Source: Pomacea canaliculata (taxonomy: Eukaryota; Mollusca; Gastropoda; Architaenioglossa; Ampullariidae). From it: a stretch of DNA of 64,000 nt. Shown piece by piece: positions 56,600-64,000 of this stretch (within the stretch, counting starts at the first letter, position 1; each line of letters opens with the position of its first letter). The notes beneath the pieces were generated by a model. That model ran no database searches. It was not told where the DNA came from and saw only the letters and a program-made list of their open reading frames with translations. The stretch covers positions 11,529,950-11,593,949 of the forward strand of contig NC_037596.1 in assembly GCF_003073045.1 (NCBI RefSeq), given 5' to 3'. The translations under genes were made by a program, and so were the position numbers.

Positions 56600-59500
56600 A
56601 TGCAGAAAACATTGCAGCTGTTTTATGTATTACTCCTGTCACCGAAAATACACTCTTCACAGCAGTGTAAGTTTGAATTTACTTTCTTTGATAGCATTTT
56701 ATTGAGTTTTGAAGGTACAAATAATTTTGAAACAAAAAACAATATGCTCGAATACAAAGTTAGTGTATTATTAGATCAGAAACTGTGTGCAAAACAACAA
56801 TAAATACAGAGGTATTTCTATTTTAAATATGTCTCTGTTGGAGACATTAGACACAGGGTTACACTGCAGATAAATGCAAATTAACACAATCTTTTGCTAG
56901 ACCCACACGTATAATTTGATGCGTTAAACTGCATGTAAAATATCTCTTCCAAATTATATATATATACACTACATGTTCTAACATTTGTTACAGGTCCCCT
57001 CTTGGAATTTCTCAACTTTAACACAGACACCCTTTCTGTTCCGGAAAGCAGTCTGGTCAATCTAACTTTCTGGCTGAACGACTCAGGATGTAAAAAGTCT
57101 GATGTAGTCTATAGAGTTGTCGTACAAACCAAACTGGACGTGGGCAGCTGGGAATATGATGGAAGACTATTTCAGACAAACCAGTGTACCGAAATAACAA
57201 GCACGTTTCTTGGTTGCCTCAGTGCAGCAGGTCCAGCAAGACTTTACAAGGTACTGAACCGATCACACGAGGAAATCGAGTGGATCTGGACATGGAAAGA
57301 CTCTGGTGACATCAAAACCATGAAAAAAGGACTAAAACTTTATGTTTTATGTAAGTTTTTCTTTGTTTATGTTTCTCTATATGCTTTCAAGTAATGTGGT
57401 GTTAACGTGTGATTTTGTAAAAACAATCAATGAAAACAGTTAGGTGTATATATGATGACAAAGTCACAAGTTTTATTTCATTTTAACACTTTAAATTACT
57501 TGGTGTAGGCCATCATCTGACATGACTAAGCACGAAATCAATATGATTATGAGTTAAAATCCACTGAATTACTACAGATAACTCAGAGCTCTAAACGCGG
57601 CCTGGATTATTGCTTCGGTACAACAGATAGAGAGTCCTGCAATTAACAGTCCTCTAAATAGGACACTGGGAGATAACAGATTAAATCCGCGGTTCTCAAA
57701 CTGTGGGGCGAGCCCCCCTGGAGGGGGGGGGGGAAGTCGCGACGTGCCTACAAGTGGGGCGCGAAGGTGGTCATTTTTTAAAACTTTCTTATACAGGTAT
57801 TAGTGAAATTAGCTTACATTGCTGGCTAATGGGGGGCGCGCGGACGTACCTTTGTTCGTCAGGGGGGCGTCACAAGCAAAAGGTTGAGAACCGCTGGGTT
57901 AAATCGTTTTAAAGCAACTGTCGTCTTTACTCTTTAATTTGGATGTTCGCATTAAATATGTAGGCACACGTTCAGTTAAAATCTATCAATGGCGAATAGC
58001 CGTGATTTTCTTTAGAATAAACCTTGTACAAAGACTTAAAGGGTATAGGCGACTCTGGTGGAGGTAGGTATAGCCACAAACGTTAGGGTATAACGTCTCT
58101 GGTATAGCCAAGCACTGGTTTTTGGTCAAAATGACTTGTTTACTGTTCACCATTGTCTCTTTATCAGTGCACATCACGTTCAAAAATATAAATAGTGAAT
58201 TTGAATAAAGTATCTTTGTCTACCAAAGTAGAATGTCTATTAATCAGTTTCAATTACTTGTAGAGTTAGTTTTCCTGAAACATTTTCAGTCATTCGCAGC
58301 AATGGCAGTATATCTCTAACCAAGTGAATGCAAATACGACGAAGGAATTTATGGGTGTTTCCACTGATTGTTCTTCGAATGAAAGTAGATTGGCTTATCT
58401 ATCTACTAAGACCCCCCACAATTACAACTTTGGTGGATTTTAGTGAGTCATTTAGAAAGTTGCTTAGGATACAATTATGAGTACACACCTCCCATTCGGA
58501 GGTACTCTATTGCTGATTTTTAGCATTACTATAATGTAATGCGCTAAATAGAATTTATAAATTTAAAGAGAAAACAAAATTTATTTTAAAACCTTCTACT
58601 TATTTAAGAAATTCAAACCAAGGAAGAATTTATTTAACCAAAATAATTAAGGAGTAAATTTTTGTTTTTATTTAATGAGCAAACAAGTTTATTAGTCGCC
58701 AAAATAATCATCGTAAAAATATTGTTTCATAGAGATGTTATTCGACATCGTCATCTGTACCTCCGTCTTTGCTACTGACTATGCTTCCAAGGTAGGTGAA
58801 ACGGTCAGACTCTGTAATACATTCTCCATGTAGGTGGAGTGGGGCTTTGTGTTGACCTGCATTACCTCCGTCTTCTTGATGTTGATGGTCAGGCCAGTCA
58901 TCGCTGCTTCTTCTGCGAGCCGAGTAAGCTTTGTCTGTGCGGGTTGTTGCTTGTGGGACAACAGGCTGATGTCATCCGCAAAGTCAAGATCCTCAAGCTG
59001 CCTGGCGAAGGTCCACTGAACGCCCGTGTTGCTGTTAGAAGTTGTTCTTCTCATGATCCAGTCTATGACGATCGGGAAGATTGTCGGTGAGAGCAGACAA
59101 CCTTGCCTCACTCCAGTCCTCACTGCGAAGGGGTCAGCAAGCTTTCCCTTGCGTGTATCACCCGGCATGTCGAGTTCTCATACAACTGCTGGATGATGGC
59201 AATGAACTTTGGTGGAAATCCGTAGTGCTGCATCAGTTTCTAGATGGTTTCTCTGTCGACGGAGTCAAAGGCCTTCTCAAAATCTACAAAGGTTATGTAT
59301 AGTGGTGATATTCCAGGTCCCTATCCTGGTTTTTGCCTTGGCCGTGAGAAGATGGGTCGGCGAGCTGGCTTCCCGAGGGCTTTCACAAGCACGCCTCATA
59401 AACCCCTCCGAAGAGGGATCTTCCAGTCGAGGCTCCAGATGTACAGTTATCGTGCTTGCGGTTTCTGTAACAGTAACTTTTTTACATGGTCGGGTTGTTA

Positions 59501-62500
59501 GCCCTACCACAACCTAATTTACCTCTAGGTGAGGTGTCCACCTTTGTCGCCTCTGACGACATGTCTGGCTGGATGGCAGAGTGACCCTATTCTTACAGTG
59601 CTCGCTAGGCAAGCAAACCCCGGGGTCACACAGGGGAAGGCCTTCACACATGACATAAAATGACGTAAAATATTGTGACGTCAGAACAAAATGACGGTAC
59701 TCCAAGTCAAAGGTCAGCGTCTACACGCAATATGAGCACAATCCGTAGGCCAAATAATCAAACATGTCATATAAGCTGGAATGCATTTCATACGAAATAT
59801 ATCTGCACATAGCACATCCAACAGACGACATCAGTCCTACTGAACGACGAATGACCCCAGCACACACAAAAGTTCACCGATCCAACGGACATGAAGCTCA
59901 CTGAACTGTGCCACCGATCGCCAAGTCAGAAGGTTGACAAAGAATAGCAAAGAATTGCAGTCACCAAAGCGAAGAGGCACTACACTCCACACACAGGAGA
60001 TGGCAGGCCCATCAAAAATTATACACAAGCAGAAGTCCAACACCAGGAGGATGTCAGAGAAAACAAAAAAGACAACATAGCTCTTCCCCCTCCAGCCAGT
60101 TGGGCCAGGGGACATCACTCTCATATATCTCTTGTGTAAACTATATTTGTAAAAAAAAACAGACAGTAATGATATTATCAGTAGTGATATTACATTCATC
60201 TATTTCCATTAAAGGAAAAAAATTCTAAAAGCATCTGACCTAGTAGAAGTATTGAACAAAAAACTTAAATAAAATTTTATTATTTTTGTAACTAATTAAA
60301 AGCATTGCTAATAGAAACTAATAATCCAAATGCTCGAAGTCCAAGAGAAAAGAAAGAAAAAGAAAGAGAGATAAGCTTAGTTGATAAGACATTTATGTCA
60401 TATAATGTTACCGAAGAACACTTGCATGTTTTCTGATTATTTTCTCCTGCTACATTTTCATCGAGTACAAGTGTTTGGTTATAAATCATTTTTAAAACAA
60501 GATTTCTTTAATACATCTACAGTACTATTTCAATGAGCTGCTTAACTTATCGTTACATCTTGCTCCACCTAATATCGAAAAAACACCTACTCGTTTAATC
60601 AAACGTAGTACCTTCTTATATTTCTGTGCATGTACAGCAACTCATTATTACTGATGTCTTTAACTTGAAATTAAGAAATATAAAAGCAATCTTATTCAAA
60701 TGTAAAGTATTTTCGAGATAAATATAAAGTACATAATGATCAGATATGCTAACAACTTAGATTGAAACTCATGTAAACTTTGTTGAAAGGACAAAGGAAC
60801 AGAAACATGAAATGACACAACTGTAACGAAGATAACAAAGAATTATTCTTATTTAAAATATCTTCTTAGGCTGACTTATAGCATGTGTGGTAAGTTTTTA
60901 AAGGATAAGATAAAAAATTACATTCAATGTGTGCGTGCGCGAGCGCGCGTGTGTGTGTGTGTGCAATCAGATCCACCAAGCGTCGAAAGTCTGACTGTAG
61001 ATGGTCATGAGGCAAATGGTACTTACCTGTTGAATGATGGACAGAAGGTCAACGTTTTATGCTCGTTTGAGAAAGGGAATCCTGCATCACGTTTTCACTT
61101 GCTGAATAAAAGTGGAGCTGAAATGGCCACTCCTTCTACAGACAAATACATAAACCATTCACTTACAGTACATTGTAAGGATGACTGGCCAAAAATCAGT
61201 TGTGAAGGGAAGAGGTCAAAACAAAATCGATCTGTGTCTTTTCTTGTCAAGTGTGAGTATTCCTAATTTTGCTATTATGTATGTGTTTTTAATTGTGTGT
61301 GACTTACATTCTAATGTTTGTGCTTTCTCTATTAAGACAATCATGTGCATTTTCTAATACGACAACCTTAAAAGTATCTAATAATCGACGAGTTCATCAT
61401 CCACGCTTTTTATTTCCTCCTAGAGACACTTCGATACAAATATAATAATATTTAATCTAGAGGGTCGTCTAGAAATCATGTTAAATTCTTGTTATTCCAC
61501 AACATTCCTGTAAAATTCACACACACACAAATATACAATTATGTAGTTGTTGATTCTTTAGTCAGCACGTGTTGCTAGTGATTGGTTTTAGTATTTTCAT
61601 TCAAAAACAGATTAGTTTGAAGAATAGACTTAAAAAGTAAAGTGAACAATTTACATCAATAGGTTATTTTTGTATTTTTTGATTGTCACAGGTCCTCCTC
61701 AGTTTGTTAACAGCATTGTGAAAATTGACAGTTCTTCGGATGAGCAAACTATCACACTACACGTAAAGTCTTACTCTTCAGCCACAGGTAAATGTTTCTT
61801 GACACCATTGTCTTCACTCAACAACACTGAAAGACAGGTGAACTGCAACATAAGAGGAGAGCCACCTGATCTTGTCCTAAGCTTTCCCTTTGCCAATGAG
61901 AACAGCAGCATCAAAGAGTGGATACTAACCTATCAAAATGAAGAGGGTTCTGCAAACATAACAATAATCCTTAATAAATACTTAGGTGAGTATACTAAAC
62001 AACTGTTATTTACTTACAAATGTGAATGTAAACAAGAGACACACTATGTGGCCGATGAATAGTAAACTAAAACTCGAGCATGGAAACCTGATATATATTC
62101 TTACTTAGTTTACAACATGCTATATTGCTATAAATATGTAAGGAGTCAGTCCAAATACAGTAAAAAGTACAAATTATCCTTAGAGATAAATATGTGCCTT
62201 CTAATGGAACGACAGAAGTAGAGACTATAACAAGTATAGAGAGCATACAGAACAGAATATAAAAAATGGCTTACTTTGTTTTTTATAGCTTTTACATATA
62301 ATTAACTGTTCTAAAAGGTTGGACATTTGCATTAGCTCTGCTACGCTCCAATGAAAGACTTACTACAAAATGTGTTATTTTCCTAAAAAAGGGATCTTTA
62401 TTACATGAAATTGTTTTCCTTGAAAAGATCTTCATCTATTTACAGAAGATGACACAGAAAAAGACCCGTTGCTTACAGACAAGAATGACAAGATAGGTCC

Positions 62501-64000
62501 ATTAATTTTTACCTTCTCTGTTCTGCTGATTGTTATTATCATCGCTTTAGTCATTGTTGCTGTTCTTGTGGTAAGAAAAAAGAGAAAGGAAACTCATGGT
62601 AAGATCTTAAAATCAAAGTATAAACATTTTAATAAATTTTAATTTGTAGTACCTTCGTTGTGTTATGTGAAAAGGTAAACTCCTGCAAACTTGATTTTCT
62701 TTGGTTCTACAGGCCTTAGTGGCATTGTAGAAGGTACATTTTTACTATTAAAAGTACTAAGTTGATTATACATTATATAGATTTCTATCTATGAAGTAAT
62801 ACATGTATGAAGAAGAATAGAAACTTTTAAAAATAAGAAACACTTTCACTTTTTACATTTATATATTTGTGTAAAGTAAATGTTGTCATTTCTATCTTTG
62901 TCAGGCAATTCAGCAAGGTATGTGTAGTCTTATGTAAAATTAGTTCTTTCAGTTCTTTGATTTCTTGCGTATTTTTGTCTATAAAATCAAATCAACATTT
63001 TATAAACTCTTTCTCTCCTATCTTAACACAATAATATAGTAAATTTTTTTCAAGCACATAATGATTCTAACAGTTTTATATTTAACTTTGATCCATTTAG
63101 ATAAAGTTGAGAATAGTTGTTTGCTGTATCACCAAGTAAAGGACATAAACATAAGTAATTTAGTTAAAATGAAATACACTTGTCAACTTTAAAGATGTTG
63201 CATTAAATCGAGTTTGTAGTATGCTCCAAACTAAATGACTTTAAAATGACTAAATGAGTTTTAGGATTTTAACTTTCTCACAACGTAAATTTTATTTTTG
63301 TATTTTAATGTGAAAAGAAAGAAGCTCTTTAACAAAAATAAAATTGTTTCGTGTCAAAAGCTGATTGAAAAAACGGACAGAGTATTCTACTTATTTCGTT
63401 ACGAGAAAATAATGTTTTATTTTGTGTGAAATTCTAGCCTTGAAGAAAAAAGTGCTGATTTAAGAGGAAGCTTTACAGAAGACATTTCAAGTAAGTGAGT
63501 TCAAATTCAAGAATTTGTTTGGTCCTTCTTTGTCCCTTGGTTAAGTTTTGTTTGTTTGTTTGATATTTATTGTATTTTTTGCATAGATTTCCTTGAGGTT
63601 TTTAAAATTGCTGTAGCAGGAAATTAGTTTAAAAATCCATTTTAACCAAGTTCTGAAAACCGTCAGTATTCTTTGGACGTTGAAGACTCGTGAGGTCGAG
63701 CCCCTGCTTAAGACTTTGCATCATGATATAACACGATCGCTGGTATTACTACCAATACTATCTAATACTTGCTTCTTTTCAGTGAACTCTAGTGGTGCTT
63801 TAATATCTGAACAAGGTGTCAGTACAAACCATGTGACCGATTTCCTGCGTCAGATCTTACTCGTATTTCAAGCACGTAAATTGACGGAATAAAATTCTTG
63901 TTAAAATTGTTTCCTCCCGTGGTTATTACTTTTTTAAATAGCTGACAGTCATCTACATAATCACACCTACGTGTCAGCCTCAGCTGTTCGTAACCTAAAG
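56600..64000 (+). CDS. Gene G: Ig-like transmembrane receptor, duplicate of F, cut by window end
   Basis: Exons: 56,600-56,666 (signal peptide MQKTLQLFYVLLLSPKIH), 56,994-57,350 (N), 60,971-61,252 (Ig2), 61,692-61,985 (Ig3), 62,446-62,598 (membrane), 62,713-62,733, 62,905-62,917, 63,438-63,490 and 63,942 to beyond the end. Every exon has the same length and phase as in F and all are open. N differs from F at 10 of 119 residues and Ig2 at about 7 of 94, while only about 4 of 14 nucleotide changes in N are silent. The membrane helix (LIVIIIALVIVAVLVV) and the basic anchor RKKRK are kept. The last visible exon reaches the HTYVSAS motif; the ITIM exon would lie outside. Probably an active paralogue with a diverged ectodomain. 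Confidence 0.8.
57687..57896. mobile_element. hAT-like MITE in intron 2 of G
   Basis: Duplicate of 44,402-44,624 with shorter G-runs; ends CCGCGGTTCTCAAA and GGTTGAGAACCGCTG. The right target copy is GGTTAAAT; the left has one change (GATTAAAT). Confidence 0.8.
58740..59710 (-). mobile_element. Non-LTR retrotransposon relic in intron 2 of G
   Basis: Duplicate of 45,440-46,420, with the same fusion of the endonuclease start to the RT (GVRQGCLLSP, LDFADDISLLSH). It has extra small indels since the duplication, so it is non-coding. Confidence 0.7.
59715..60170. other. Unassigned repeat-like segment in intron 2 of G
   Basis: Counterpart of 46,430-46,880. A 120-codon minus-strand frame here is not kept in the F copy, so it is unlikely to be a gene. 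Confidence 0.35.
60932..60964. repeat. GC/GT dinucleotide microsatellite before Ig2 of G
   Basis: A (GC)n(GT)n run ends a few bases before the Ig2 acceptor, replacing the usual pyrimidine tract. In F the same place is CG/GT-mixed. It could affect recognition of this exon. Confidence 0.6.
63783..63892 (+). CDS. Alternative terminal exon of G (short tail)
   Basis: Counterpart of 50,508-50,617: acceptor 'cttcttttcag', in-frame join to the exon ending at 63,490, MNSSGALISEQGVSTNHV to RKLTE, stop, and an overlapping AATAAA. Its acceptor pyrimidine tract is slightly better than in F. Confidence 0.5.

Larger units (their letters stand above)
55933..64000 (+). repeat. Segmental duplication, unit 2 (gene G), continues past the window
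   Basis: Collinear with 42,616-50,725. Differences are scattered substitutions and small indels, plus one exchanged patch near 58,345-58,560 against 45,075-45,290. It contains no M gene. Confidence 0.85.

Noticed and set aside
59837-60199. 120-codon minus-strand frame with hydrophobic segments
   Set aside because: Not open in the near-identical F copy at 46.6-46.9 kb; it arises by chance in repeat DNA.

Overview
The window is AT-rich animal DNA: split genes with GT-AG introns, many microsatellites, LINE ends, a mariner relic and small hAT-like elements. The style of the repeats and of the receptor family suggests a mollusc, probably a gastropod. That assignment is inference; no marker gene fixes the species. 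There are no bacterial-type operons, rRNA, tRNA or CRISPR arrays.

The main content is a tandem cluster of fast-evolving immunoglobulin-like cell-surface receptor genes of two families. Family P (plus strand) has a signal-peptide exon, an N-terminal cysteine-containing domain (N), an Ig-like domain with a conserved DDWP-x-I-x-C core (Ig2) and a second Ig-like domain (Ig3). Two copies also have a transmembrane exon and a long cytoplasmic tail in small exons that carries tyrosine motifs, including an ITIM (LVYGDL) and an ITSM-type motif (TEYAAI). Family M (minus strand) is about 190-210 aa: signal peptide, one V-like Ig domain split by an intron, a stalk, one membrane helix and a very short tail without tyrosine. 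Almost every ectodomain exon is phase 1 at both ends.

Layout: 0-2.4 kb, partial P ectodomain A (Ig2+Ig3) with a fossil Ig3 exon behind it; 3.7-8.4 kb, gene M1 (minus) and its upstream region; 9.5-11.9 kb, ectodomain B, a repeat of A; 12.6-17 kb, ectodomain C with one in-frame stop and two insertions behind it; 18.2-20.6 kb, ectodomain D (N+Ig2+Ig3); 23.5-27.9 kb, ectodomain E (N+Ig3 only) followed by a decayed tail exon; 28-37 kb, mostly gene-poor sequence with LINE ends, hAT-like elements and a 3'-flank homologous to that of gene F; 37.2-42.1 kb, gene M2 (minus), intact by splice-frame arithmetic; 43.3-52.8 kb, gene F (plus), a complete 12-exon receptor of 556 codons plus stop; 55.9-64 kb, gene G, a recent duplicate of F cut by the window end. 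F and G lie in a direct tandem duplication with a period of about 13.3 kb.

How they may work together (inference): F and G look like inhibitory or switch receptors signalling through tail tyrosines, and M genes like short-tailed receptors. M2 and F are head to head with 1.17 kb between start codons. This resembles the paired long-tail/short-tail receptor clusters of vertebrates (KIR, LILR and NITR type) in an invertebrate. An alternative last exon with its own AATAAA in F and G would give a tyrosine-free isoform. A to E are ectodomain cassettes with no visible membrane exon and are probably fragments, pseudogenes or secreted forms.
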